Below are positions 24,483-36,400 of a DNA stretch of 64,000 nt, one piece after another. A program made the translations under genes and the position numbers. Positions within the stretch are counted from its first letter, which is position 1. Every line of letters starts with the position of its first letter. The DNA comes from Apus apus (taxonomy: Eukaryota; Chordata; Aves; Apodiformes; Apodidae): contig NC_067285.1 in NCBI RefSeq assembly GCF_020740795.1, positions 76,918,342-76,982,341 of the forward strand, written 5' to 3'. Below the pieces are notes generated by a model that had not been told where the DNA came from, did no database searches, and saw only the letters and a list, made by a program, of their open reading frames with translations.

Positions 24483-27110
24483 TGTTTTTGTGTTAGTTTT
24501 TTTCATTGAATGGAATCTATAATTATAACAGAAAGCTTTTTCCATTCCTCCCCCCACTCTAGGATATATACAATTGCAGATGCATGTACCTGGAAAAAGT
24601 TCTAGAGAATTTGGGATTTACTACTTGACAGACTTCATTAATCACTTTGTAAAGAGCTCTTAACTATTCTTGAATTTATCATTAACTTCAGTGATGAAAG
24701 GTTTTTGAAAAGCCATTTGGCTCTATTCTTAGCTATTTTTTATCCTTGAACATGGAAAGATCCTTTTGATATTGTATTAAGTGGCTAAAATTAGCTCCCC
24801 AAGGTTTGGAAGGTCCTCTATATCCTAGTTATAAAACATTTTTCTTTTAAATAATTAGGGGGGAAAAATTCTAAGCTACCTTTGCTAAGAATAGGCATTA
24901 TGATGGAATAACGTTTCTGTTTCAAAAATGCTAGCTTCTTTTTAAAAAATGTTTTTCAAGCCACACGAATGAGTACTTTTTATTGCCTGTAGCGTGATTG
25001 ACCTCTCATTTACTCTGCATTGCTGTGCCTAAAATGAAGCTGTTCTTTAAGGAAAAAACATCAAGCCAGATACATGTGTTCAAGAGCTCTAACTCCGAAG
25101 TGAAAGGACAGGACAGAATGCTTATTGATTCACGTTACATTCAGAGTAGCTAGAAGAAGTTATTGGCTTTCCCCATGTACATTTCAGTGCTGTCCAAGGA
25201 CTATCAGCTCTCAAGTTACTGCAGCTCTAGCACCTGGTGCTACTTGTGCCTATTTGGAGGCAAAACAAGATTTATAAACATCCAGAAAGCTGGGTATTTT
25301 GAAACAATGGATTAGTGGATATTTTAACACCAGCAATTGCCAGCTCTCATGAATATTTACAAAAGGAATAAGCATGTGCTCATGGAGAAGTCCACACATT
25401 TGTTAAAATTGTCCCTGCCCTCAGTTTCCTGATAGTTACTATATTGTCTTTATTCAGGGTATGAAAATTAAAAAAAACCAACCAACACAAACAAAACCCA
25501 ACAAAAAACAAACCCAACTAAAAACTGAACCAAGTGAAAGAAAACCCCTCAGCTTCTTTACATTCAGGGCCACAGAGATTGATGTAACTTTTTTTTTTTA
25601 ACATCTGATGGCCATTAATACTTTATTTTCTCACCTTTCGGCTAATATGAAACTCATGGAAATTACAGTGTTTAGTTCAAAATTTTCAATAAGTTTTTGA
25701 TTAAACTCTTTGGTTAGTTTTATCTTTATTTCCCTCATAATATTCAGCAATGTCCATATTTGTTATGTTTGAACCTTTAATGTATTCTGAGTTCTACTGT
25801 TCCTACTGGTCGATATCTTATAAACCTGAATGAAGTCTCATATTGAAAAGGCTACTTGTGATGTCTGAACTGTAATAGCCAAAAAAAATCTTCCAGTTCT
25901 CATGATGGCTTTTTTGAAATGTGGGAAAGAACTGCCATGGAAAATACTATCTGGTTAGTAAGACTGTAGATCAACGTGACAATAACTATTCATACTTTAT
26001 AAGCATTTTTCAGAGTGGCATTCCAGTTCTTTGTTTTACCTTTGGTTGGCTTATCTCTAGTCTTTAATATTTGCATGCAAAAATGTGAAGTATGTCAATC
26101 ATTAAAACGCAGGAAAAACCCTCTTACTAATACCCCTTAAAAAAAATACTTTTTAATAGGAAGTATTTACCTTGAGCCTTATTTCTTTCAGCATTTATTT
26201 TCTTACTTGAATATGGTAGAATCAATATTGCAAATGACATTCACACAGCTCATCAGAAATCACTGGATTTGGTGATTATAATTTTAAATAAAATTACATT
26301 TTCTCCTTAATGATGGAGCAAGACATAGTCATTAGAATCCAGGTTATGTAATTGCTGGCTTGCACCCAGAATATATAAACCCATCATCTTGCATTCTGTG
26401 GCATCTATGATGCCTTTCTACAGCACACAATGCAATTCAGTGCCGTAATGTAGTATAAATGTGCTGCTTCTTATTTGCATCATGTTTTTATATGTATTTA
26501 TACGAGAAATTTGCACTGATGGAACTGGAACTGTCAGCATTTTGATCTATATTTGAATCCTCTTTGACAGTTTCTGCATATTCAAATTTGAAGAAAGTAT
26601 TTCTTGTTCTAGGTTTGCTTCATAGAAATTAGAAGTCAACTGTCAGAGAGCTAGGGAAATACTACATATTATTAGCATTGAACTGGTAGTAGCAAACCAA
26701 CATTTTAGCTTGCTCACTTTTCAAGCTGTTGCCTTGATCTCTGACACAACGAGGAGAGGAAAAGGTGCAGACCATTTTGAGGTGATGTGATGTCTCTGAA
26801 CAAGTCACTCAAGTGACTTTCTTCAGCCCTCAATAACGTGTAACCTACCCTAGGGAATGGCAGGAAGGCATGACGAGATTTTGGGGCATGCAGTTCTCAG
26901 CTGGCTGGATTGCATGGAGGATGGCACAGATACAACTTCTCATCCATTAATCTTTTTTGGTATGGTTCACTGAAAGAAGTTATTGCCAGTGCTGCAGCAT
27001 TTGGATCAGCCCAAAACAAAGCTGGAGGCAAAGGAGCAACTAAGCAATGTGGAGCTCCTTTCAGAGCTCCTGCCCTACTGATCAGTGTAGATGTCTCCAA
27101 AGTTTGTTGC

Positions 27111-27137
27111 TGACTAGTCAGTCTAGTCTAGTCTAGT
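27111..27137 (+). repeat. (GTCTA)n short tandem repeat
   Basis: Pentamers GTCAG/GTCTA/GTCTA/GTCTA followed by a degenerate GTTTCTAG unit. A small, probably polymorphic tandem array. Confidence 0.7.
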
Positions 27138-30100
27138 TTCTAGTGGGACATCAGCACTGAAGCTGACATCCTCTACCTTAGGATATATTCTGCACATTTC
27201 ACAAATTTGGTGGGATGAAACTTGGAATAGCGTTAAGGAAGCTTTGCAGAGTGTACCACTTTCTTTCCAGTAATATAATGTTATTTGAGATCCAACCTGG
27301 ATCAGGTTATGTGATGAGAGTGTAAAGGCCCTGTGTATTTTCAGACAAAGGAATCTCTTGGATGCAAAAAGAGTAATGTCAATGTGCTATCTTACTAGAC
27401 GCTTGGAAAATATATAGTGAGTTTTCTGAAATGGGCTAGAGAGAAGACCTAAAAGGAAGGCTGTTCTTTCTAAAAGATGAATGCTTTTCCTAGCTAGCAC
27501 AGAGCTGAGTTTGTTCTGTTCTTGTAAAGCTAATATATTGCTTCTGTTTGAGGGAAAGAAAAAATCTAAAAGAAGATATTTTATTTCATCCAACTTCCTG
27601 CAAATGCCATGTTCCTGCACCATATTTAGGTCCAAATTACTGTGGATTGTTGTGAAAGGAAGAATGAGAAACTATTTTCCCTGACATCAGTGTTTTATGA
27701 TTACTGAGCTATTTAGAAATATTTGACATTGTACTGATTTTCTCTCTCAAAATAAACTTTTCTGATTACCCTTACATTTCAGTGATTTCTTTTGTGAAGT
27801 AGTGAATCTGCAGCTTGTGAGGTAACTGGCAAAAAGTCTGATCCATCAGCAGTTTTGTTTACTTTCTTGAGTTTGTCAGGGCAACAACGAAGAAGCAATC
27901 ATCCATCATCCAGCTAGTCAAACAGAATAAAAATTGAAAAGGGAAAATAATTCATGGTGTTAGCATTATTCATTGAAGTTTGATGTGACTTTTACTGGAG
28001 CAATAGTTTTTTCTCTGGAATTTAAACTACACTTTATAATTCTGGAATAGGAATGACATTATTTTCTAAATACCAAAGATTTGGGGGGCATGACCTCCCC
28101 AATAACATCTTCATATAATTTAGTTATTTTCATTGCTATTAAACTTTTTATTTAAGGTAATAGACCTTTAAGTGTACTATGACTACAAAATCTCCACCCA
28201 CTAAAATGAAGAGGTCTTCACATTTATAACTGTTTCAGTTCTAATAAAAGTTTGTAATATACTTACATATTTTCTGGCCCTATGCAATATTGCAAAGCCT
28301 AACGACTTAAAAAACTGAAGTCAGAATGCCAAAATCTTGATAAAAGGAACTTGAGTTTCTCTCTGAGGACTGAATTTCTGTATTTCCTATAGGAGTACAA
28401 GGGCTCCTAGCTTTCCCTTTCAGCTGAAATTCTCAGCTAACTTTGAGACCAAGGGTTTGATTCTAAGAAAAACCCAACAAATGAGATTTACAAAAAAAAT
28501 TATTTCCACAGTTAGCAGCAGTATAAACGTGTGATGATGATTTTGAGACTGGATGACAAAACTGGAGAGAGGCCAAATTGACTTAGAAACAGGTCAATAA
28601 AAAAACCTGTTACATGTATTGTTATTTATATCTAAAGTCTATATATAAATGAGCACTTCAGTTTTTGAGGTATGTTGAAACTTTTCTCTGCAGAATTCAT
28701 TGAAAATATATGATCTCTCTGGGAGTTTGGAGGATCTTGGGTTTTGAACTTTTGTATAAGAGTATTTTCCTATCACATTGAATTTCCATTTCTATTTCTA
28801 GTATGCTAACAGTGTCATGTCTTTCCCTGGAGGTTTTTGTCGATCTTAAGACAAGTGATACAGAGACAGAGCCTGAGGTGCTGTGAGGGACCCTTGGAGG
28901 TTTGAGGATGAAAAACCAGGCATGATAAAAGCATGTCAGTCCCCTAATACAAGAATCATGAATTGTTTGCAACTTCATTTCAGGTGTGGGTTATACTAGT
29001 GGAAGAACAGACCCCTTTTCCCCTCTTCCTGCCTTTGAGAAGGGTTTGCAACACTATGTGTTGTCTCTAGCTAAGGAGACAGAAAAAAACCATGGGAACA
29101 AACCCTGTCATTTTACAATCAGAGTTACATGGAGGTAAATACTGTAATCAAAGCACACTCCCATTCCTTTACCTTTATTCACCCTTTTATATGGCAATAT
29201 TACAGACAGTTAATCATAATTTTACCAGATTCATTCTGTGTTTAGAGCACATCAACCTCTGCTGTTCGTAACCAGGAACATGAAGGTGAGTATTTATCTT
29301 TCATAGGAGTGGAGTGTTTGGCTCCTGTAATACGTGCACTGACTAGTGGCTTTCCTGTGTGAGGCGTATTGATTAGCTATGAGCTGGAGTCTCTTTTGAG
29401 CAATTCTATAGATAAAGCTGTGATCTCAAATACTGTACCCTGCAGGCTGTCTGAGTTCAGCTTCTAGGTTTGAAATGCATGGCTGAACAGCTTATGGTAG
29501 TCCTCTCACCTGGTAGCTCTCATCCCTGCTAGGGTGTTTGATGCTCTGCTCCGATCTTCTGCCCTAGGTCATATAAGAAGTCTTTGTGGAACTTTTGACT
29601 TAGGAGGACATTTTGGTAGCAGAAATGAAAATATATTCCAAGTATACTAAATTGTGGTGCCAAGATATACACAGTTTCAGAATGCACCTCCTTCATTCTT
29701 TTTCATACATGGTCTGAGATTTCAAACACCAAATACTTGAAGGTTTAAATGTATTCCCACTGAATAAACCATATATTCTGCAGCTATACCACAAGTTCTT
29801 CTAGGGCAAGCATATATTATTGCCACATGCTTGATGTGTGTTTGCAGCTTTTAACTCACAAAAGAGTTAGGCTTTTTTTGTTTTTCTTTTTTCCTCCCTT
29901 TAGACTAACTCAGCATCTTAAAAATTCATTGAATCTTATTAGGGCTAGGTCACTTAGCATTGTGTGGGGAAAAAAAAAAAAAAGCTGAAAAATATGCTTT
30001 TATTCTTTACAAAGCAGACCTGAGTTTGCCACTTGTGGACTATGACCCCTACTACAAAATCATTCAGGAAATTAAAGTGAATCTCATCTGCTGAGAGTGA

Positions 30101-30499
30101 ATGTCTGCATTCACTTCGACTTCCAAAGAGGGACTTAACTGGCATGCTGTGGAATTCCAGTATGTAACATCTCCTAAATCTTTCTTGCCAATGGTCCTAC
30201 TTTTTCTATACAATTATTATATGATCTCACAGCAGTCGTTTCTATACTTAGGATGGTTCTAGCTATTATTCTTGTACTGAGTGGAACAACATCAGGTCTG
30301 AATCCCTTCAAACAAAAAGGCAGCTGAATCACAATCTTCTATATGTTGGGTAAGTTTCCTAACCCCAAATGACTAAAAAAGTAAGTGGAATTCCTGATAA
30401 GATCAATGCTCTTCAGTTTTGAGAATAATTCTAATATTTTGGGGATCTGTCCTGCATCTGAACACGTTAAAGATTCTTGCTAACAGTCTGGACTACAGA

Positions 30500-31290
30500 A
30501 TAGAAATTGTTTATTAAATTTGTATATGACAGTGGAAGACAGTCTTACATTCAAAGTGATTTTGACAAACTGAATAAATATTCTGGAAAAAATAAATAAA
30601 TTATGATATTCAATGGAGACAGTGCAAAAGGGAGAAGTGTTCAACCGTAGAGCTAGAAATAGGAATAATGCCTTGGATGACAGTTAATTCGAAGGAAACA
30701 AAACCAACCAGAGCTTAAATTGTGTCACAAAATTGTCATTAGTTAACACCCTACTGGTGTTACAACAAAAGCTTTCATTCCACATGGAAGCTTGGAAACA
30801 GAATATACACTGTAACACACATGCAATTATTCTTTTCTTATGAACACTTGTCAGGTCCAAAGTAGCAGATTATGTCCAGCTTTGGACATTGCACTTCAAA
30901 AAAGATACAGATCAGTTGAAGACAATCCTGATAAAAACAGTAAGGGAATCAGCTGTTGAGATGTCCTGGAGTGCCTATGAAACAGCATCTGGAAGTGGGC
31001 TTTAACTATGTAAAGACTGAGGGGAATACTCTCTTGGCTGCCTCTCTGCTGGCTAATGTAATACTTCGGAATCACAGCAAGGAAGATTGAGATTAAACAT
31101 TAAGCAAAAGTTAGTAACTGCAAGTCAGAACAGATTGCCTGAGGAGGCTGTAGTGGTGCTATCGCTGGAGGACTTCAGAATGGGTTAGACAAACACTTGT
31201 CAAGAATGACATAGATGGAACTGATGGTGCTGTAGGGCAGAGCCATGGAGGAGCTGACCCCAAAAGTCCCTTCCACTCCCACTTCTTACA
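30500..31290 (+). mobile_element. ancient CR1 remnant just upstream of the CpG island
   Basis: Degenerate CR1 3' half on the plus strand. AAGTGATTTTGACAAACTGA (30558 onward) corresponds to the RT 'RDLDKL' region, ATTCAATGGAGACAGTGCAAA follows it, then GTCCAGCTTTGGACATTGCA (30872 onward), CAGATTGCCTGAGGAGGCTG (31130 onward) and a 3' end near CCCAAAAGTCCCTTCCA (31259 onward). No open frame survives. It is much older than the other copies and partly eroded, so its 5' edge is approximate. Confidence 0.7.
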
Positions 31291-31799
31291 TGAATAGCAT
31301 TATGCTGTTTCCTCCCACCCCACCTTTAATATTCACCATTTTACTGTTCCTCCCACAAGCCTGCATTTATCTCCAGTTACTGTCCTAAAAAAACCTTCAA
31401 CTGCATCTTCTACTATTGTATACATATGCAGGAAATGCTTTCTGCTCAAGACAGTGTTATGGACAAACAATAGATCTCACCCATGAAAAGGACAGGACTA
31501 CTTCTCAACCACTTGTAGAGATGAACTTTGGCTATAGAAGGAGGGTTCTCACTGCATGATTTAGACCTAGACATTCAGAAATATTAATAGAAATATGGGC
31601 TGTAATTGAAGTTATAAACTTCAAGGGCAGAAAAAACCCAGGAAGTTAAGCATACCTTTATTTTTCTATACTCACCCGAGGGACATTAACGTGACAAGTC
31701 TGGGACACATGCCCCCACTGTTTGATGTGATGAGACTGAAAGGGCACTAGGTCCTAATGAGCTTAACCTAAGTGTCCTCCTCTGTTGCTGAGGGGTTAG
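31291..31799. other. region between the ancient CR1 and the CpG island
   Basis: Ordinary AT-rich sequence grading into the island. No gene, TATA-anchored promoter or repeat family recognised. Confidence 0.45.
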
Positions 31800-32822
31800 T
31801 TTGAGAAGAAAGGTTAACTGCAGTACGGGGTCAGAGCGAGCAGCTGAACTCAGACCCGAAGCCCAAACGGGCTGCAACAAGCAGGGTAGAGCCGACAACC
31901 CTTTCGACACGGCTTTGAACACTCTCTTCCTCCGGTGCTGCTCCCGAGGAGAGGGGGAGACCTCAGCCCCCGCGGTGCGGGGAGGGCAGGTGCTGCCGGG
32001 CTGGCGGCCGGGCGGACGCGGGAAAGGCGGCGCCGCGGGGCGGCAGGCGGGGCAGCCCCGGCAGGTGAGCGTCCCGACACTGCCTGGCGCAGCGGCCCAG
32101 GCCCCCGCGGGGGGAGCCGCCCGCGGGCTCTCCGAGAGGTTCCCCCCGCGCTTCACGTAGCGCCGTGGAGGGCGGACCGGAACGGGAACTGCAAGCCCAG
32201 ACCCCGGTGCGCGGCGGCGGCGGCAGGAGCAGCAACGGCGGCGCCCGGCTCCGGCCCGCGGTGCCCGCGCCAGGAGCCATCCCCGCGGGGCTCGGCTCAT
32301 TGCTTCGCCCGCCGGCGCGGGAAGGCGCGGAGCCGGCAGGGGCTGCCGCGGGATGAGGGGGCGCGGCAGGGCGGGCCCGGCCCGGCCCGGGCGCACGTGG
32401 TGGCGGGGGCGGGGGGACTGCCCCTCCTCGCCCGCTGCCGGGGAGCGCTGTGCAGCCGCGTCGACCTCTGCGTGCTTCTCCTCTTGTGTTTTTTTTTTTA
32501 CTATTTATTGCTATTCATTTAAACTCCTGCTTAGTAAACTGCGTGTGGGGAGCTCAGGATGCCGCGCCCCCCCGCCCCGGGCGGGCAGGGGGACGTGAGG
32601 CGGGAGGGCGCGGCGAGCTGCGGAGGCTCCGCGCAGGGCTAGCGCTGCCCCGGCGCCCCTGCCCCGGGAGGACGGGGCTCTCCCTCGGGCCGCCCTGTTT
32701 ACTGGACTCAGGTGGTGGGGATTTTTTACCTCTCGGCTGTTTTTTTCTGTCGTTGTCGCTTTGCTCTCCCTCCTCCCTGGCTGTGCTCTGAGCTGGTTGC
32801 CGCTCCGTGCGCAGGTGGATCC

Positions 32823-32951
32823 ATGAGCTCCCCCAGCAGCGGCACCGCCGCCTCGCAGCTCCGCGCCGGAGCGGGGGGAGCGGCCGCCAGCTCCGGCCCC
32901 GCCGCCGCCGCGGGGGGCGGCCCCGCCCGGGCGCGGGGTGGGCGGTCGTGA
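32823..32951 (+). other. upstream ORF in the likely 5' leader (42 codons)
   Basis: ATG at 32823 opens a 42-codon frame rich in Ala, Gly and Ser that stops with TGA at 32949-32951, 127 bases before the GALNTL6 start codon. If transcription starts upstream of 32823 this would be translated first and could reduce initiation at the main start. The product is low-complexity and is probably not a functional peptide. Confidence 0.35.
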
Positions 32952-33078
32952 GGCGGGCGGGTGAAGTTTCTCGGCGCCGCCGGGCCCCTCCGAGGGATAG
33001 CGGGGCGGGAAGGACCTGGCTCCGCAGTGCTAGGGTAGCTGCTGCTGCCGCCGTCACCAGGGCAGCCCGGCTTTGGCC

Positions 33079-33207
33079 ATGAAGAGGAAACAGAAGAGGT
33101 TTCTGCAAATGACGCTGCTTTTCACCGCGGCTTTGATTTTCCTGCCCGACATCGGCCTCTGGTCTCTGTACAAGGAGAAGCACCTGGTGAAGCCCGCCGA
33201 GCCGCAG
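33079..33207 (+). CDS. GALNTL6 coding exon 1 (GalNAc-transferase family, membrane anchor)
   Basis: First coding exon of a polypeptide N-acetylgalactosaminyltransferase-family gene: 43 codons, then a consensus donor. The family attaches GalNAc to Ser/Thr of secretory proteins in the Golgi lumen. For this member, activity on standard peptides is not well established. The exon gives a short basic cytosolic tail (MKRKQKRF), a single hydrophobic anchor at about residues 9-30 ([12 protein letters not shown], then GLWSLY) and the first stem residues (KEKHLVK). This is type II Golgi topology. The N-terminus matches what I recall of vertebrate GALNTL6 and is close to its paralogue GALNT10, which shares the 'LPNxGLW' pattern but has a different tail and stem. 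The start is supported by an in-frame TAG at 33031-33033 with no ATG between, and by G at -3. The catalytic and lectin domains lie in exons beyond the window. Confidence 0.85.
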
Positions 33208-33213
33208 GTAGGT
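33208..33213 (+). other. splice donor of GALNTL6 exon 1
   Basis: CAG|GTAGGT is close to the vertebrate donor consensus and leaves intron phase 0. A second GT at 33212-33213 (GTAG|GTACGG) could be used, but it would shift the reading frame. Reading through would add 72 codons of island-derived, low-complexity protein ending at 33423. Confidence 0.75.
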
Positions 33214-33430
33214 ACGGAGCCACCCGGCAGCGCTGCTTCGTCGTGTCCCGCTGCGATGGGCCCCGGCCCTCCTTGCCCGTCCTCGTCCCCCCGGGGCTGC
33301 GGGGGGTCCGGGGCGCGGAGAGCGGCAGCACCCGGGCTTGTCCTGCCGCCGCTCGGGAGAGAGAAAGTTGTGGGCGAACACATGCGCCTGCCGGGATGGG
33401 TTTCCCCGCCAAGGGCAAGGTGAGCAGTGA

Positions 33431-36400
33431 CAGAAGGTGGCTGTGAAATCAGGCGGAGGTGGGATTTTGCGTGCTTCGTTGGTTAGCCAAGGGTGAGGCT
33501 GGTCTCGGATTTTCGTTGCGAGAAGTGGAGTTTTGCTCGCAACTTTCGTTTGTCTGCTTGAGCTGATGTATGACTGCATGTCCGCTAAAATTGCTCGGGA
33601 TCCCATCTAGGTAACTTAACCTCCTAGGTTTTTTGGTTCCACTTCCTTTCTGTTGAAAACTCATCAGAAGCGCCTGAGAGCCTTTTTCTCTTCTGTGTGT
33701 TACTAACGTGATCTGATACAACTAGTGTAGGTAACTGCTTGTCAGACTGATGTCAGAATGAACTTTAGAATATTTCCAGTTTACAGTCTCATCAGTCACC
33801 GTTATCAATAACAACACTTGACATAAGCAGTTTTTTTCTTAAGTTATTCTTCAGCTCGCTGAGTTTATATATGGCTCATGAATCCCAGTATGACCGGCAT
33901 TAAGTGAAGTTTAGTTTTAGGGAGTTGTAGTAATGCAGGGCTTTAAAATCTTTTGTGTAGTTTACCAAAGCTTGTATTTGTTCTGTTCAACAGTACTATG
34001 TGCCTACACTGTAATCCTCAGTGTAATTTAACTATAACATACATATTTCATAGGTCATTAGTAAGAAATTATTGAATTGATTGATCTTTAAGCTTGCTCA
34101 CCACTTGCATAGCCTTTATGTGAGTGTGTATTAGCCAGCATCATGTATCATTTTATTGTGTTACTAGTCTTAATTTCAAGGGTCATCACCCATGTATGTA
34201 ATGCACTTTGCACATACTAAATGTATTTTGAGTCGACAGCTTCAATTGAACAATAATGTATTTGATTCTTTGTTAATATAGCTATTCATTACAGAAGTTA
34301 GTTCTCCAAAGTATTGTAACTTTGGTTAATGAAATATTCTGACTGAAACATACTTTACTGCTGCACGAGAAAGTTAGGGATATCTTCTTAATTTGAAGCA
34401 TGCTTTGTCTTTCCCAGTGTTTAAAAATGCAGTAGGTGTCAAGTGCTAGATTTTAGTTGGAAGCAATTTCTGCTGAAATAAAATTACACAGGATTATACA
34501 TGTCATAGTTTGCAAGGTAGGTACTGTAGTCTTTTCTATTTTTAATTTGGTGATTTAGGAAAGCTAAGGTATTCAATGTGCGATTTCCATGTTGTATGGC
34601 TCTTTAAAAGATACATACCTTGGCATAAGAAGAGATTTCTGATGTTCAAGGCTACTCTCTAAGCAGAGCATGACTGGATAGCATTCAAAGGGAAAAAACT
34701 TAAAAAAAAAAAAAAAAGTTCTGGATAAAATGGTGGAAGAAAACCTTGGAGATCAGCAGCTGAACGTGCATGAAGGGCTAGTGAGACTTGCTAATGAGAC
34801 CCTAGCAAATCTGAAATCCTGTTTTCTGAAAGTGCTTTTTACTAGCTTTCTTTTTTCCTCTTTTTTTTTTTTTTTTTTTTTTCCATTTTCTCTCCACCTA
34901 AGTACTAACTGAGCACTAGTGGGCCTGTTTAATGGGAAAACAATAGAAATGAGCAGTGAGACTTTGGAAGCTCACAGCTGACTCTAATGGGATTCTGTTG
35001 TCACTGTCAGAATTGCAGTCATGTAGACAGTGTTATTACTGAATGAGGATAGCTGGTTCAAGTAGAGGTGAGTAATGCAATTATGGTATTTGTGTCTTTA
35101 GATGTTCACATCATAAACCAAACAACTTTTGAGGTCGACTCTTAAACATAAAGAAAATTTTAAGAGAATGCTCAGCATGTTTCTTAAGAGACTACAGAAA
35201 TGAGGTCATACTAGAAAAGGCTGCATTTTAAATAGTGAAATAGTGTCATAGTGGAAATACAACTTTTTTTCCCCCCCATTAAGTTAGTAGGAGATGCAAG
35301 AATTTCAACACTCAACGCAGTCATTTTTTCGTCCTTGAGGTGTTCAGTTACTTGGTACTTGGTGTGACAAGGCAAGTTTAAAGTTCAGCAGCAGACTTCT
35401 TGTATGTTCTCAAGCTTTGTTATGTTACATAGGTATGTATGTAGAGTCGGCATGATAGTAATGTATAGTCAGACTGTTACAGTATGTCCTGACCATGGAA
35501 GAGGGGCAGAGCTCTCTGTGACTTAGCCATAGGCTAAACTGGTTTTGCCTTGATGGGTAAAGTGTGTGTCTAGTGGTATTCTCATATTAGCAGTAATGTG
35601 TGTAAACATGCCATCTTGTTTTAAGATTACTTCAATTAATGTTATTGATCATCAGGTTTTCTTGAGGAGATGGCATGGTGAAATTTTGATTTTTCTGACT
35701 ACATATAAATTAAGCTTTCCAATTCGTTGCTAAAGCAGCTATCCCCAAGCTTCGCTGTGAATTAGGGCTCTATCAGCTTCTCCCACCATCTAAGCTGCTC
35801 TCTACAGCACCAGTGGGAAGGAGGGATAGCAGGCTGATGGAGGAGGCATTGAGATCCTGACAGCAGTAAGCAGAGAAGCTGTTCAAAAGCAGTGCACAAT
35901 GCAAAAATAGCCTTTTCTATCAATGGTAGAACAGTGTACCCTGGGGACTGTGTCATTCTCAGTGCTTTAAGGCACCTTGTGCTATCTAGAAATTCTAATA
36001 CAACAAAATAAGTTGACTTCTTTATTCTTTAAAATGGTGTTGCAGTAAGTTACATAAGAGAATTTTTTTGTCATTTTGCAAATTCTGTTTCTGAGCAGAG
36101 AAGCTCTTCTTCAGAAAAGATTAAAAGAGGATAAAATGATATTGACAACCCTGATTTCAGACAGCATTAATGATTTTGATCCCTGTACATTAGCTCTATA
36201 AGAATTACTAACCTCTTAAGTGTTTCATACCAACTTAACTTTTTATTCTATTACGTTTTCACTTGCAAACTTGATAGGCTTGGCCTTTATATTTTTATAA
36301 TTGTTATTTACTTTTGGTTTATCACAGTATTTAAAGTGGAGCTTCAAGGGTAAAGTACAAATATTAAGGTTCTGAGTTACATGGAGCAACAAGCTCTGCA

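Larger units (their letters stand above)
22531..30499. other. intergenic DNA, no gene seen
   Basis: Eight kilobases of AT-rich sequence with no recognised gene. The longest open frame (121 codons, minus strand, 23820-24185) has no motif I know. Low-complexity patches include (TTG)n at 24462-24482, an AAC-rich tract near 25470-25540, and a short GTCTA repeat near 27111-27137. Confidence 0.5.
31800..33430 (+). promoter_or_regulatory. CpG island promoter and 5' leader of GALNTL6
   Basis: An abrupt change from AT-rich DNA to more than a kilobase of CpG-dense sequence. It holds many GC boxes (for example the GGGGGCGGGGGG run near 32406, CCGCCCCGGGCGGGC near 32570, GGGCGGTCGTGAGGCGGGCG near 32939) and an E-box CACGTG at 32394-32399. 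There is no convincing TATA box at a fixed distance from the gene, so dispersed CpG-island initiation is expected. A short AT-rich interruption (about 32488-32535, a T-run then ATTTATTGC) splits the island. The transcription start cannot be fixed from sequence. The island overlaps coding exon 1 and fades about 200 bp into intron 1. Confidence 0.85.

Noticed and set aside
31686-32522. 236-codon minus and 195-codon plus frames in the CpG island
   Set aside because: Same GC-driven effect: overlapping long frames on both strands with low-complexity Arg/Ala/Gly/Pro composition.
32554-33606. 350-codon minus-strand open frame across GALNTL6 exon 1
   Set aside because: It lies in the CpG island, where stop codons are rare. 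The protein is Arg/Pro/Gly/Ala-rich without domains and is antisense to a well-supported exon.
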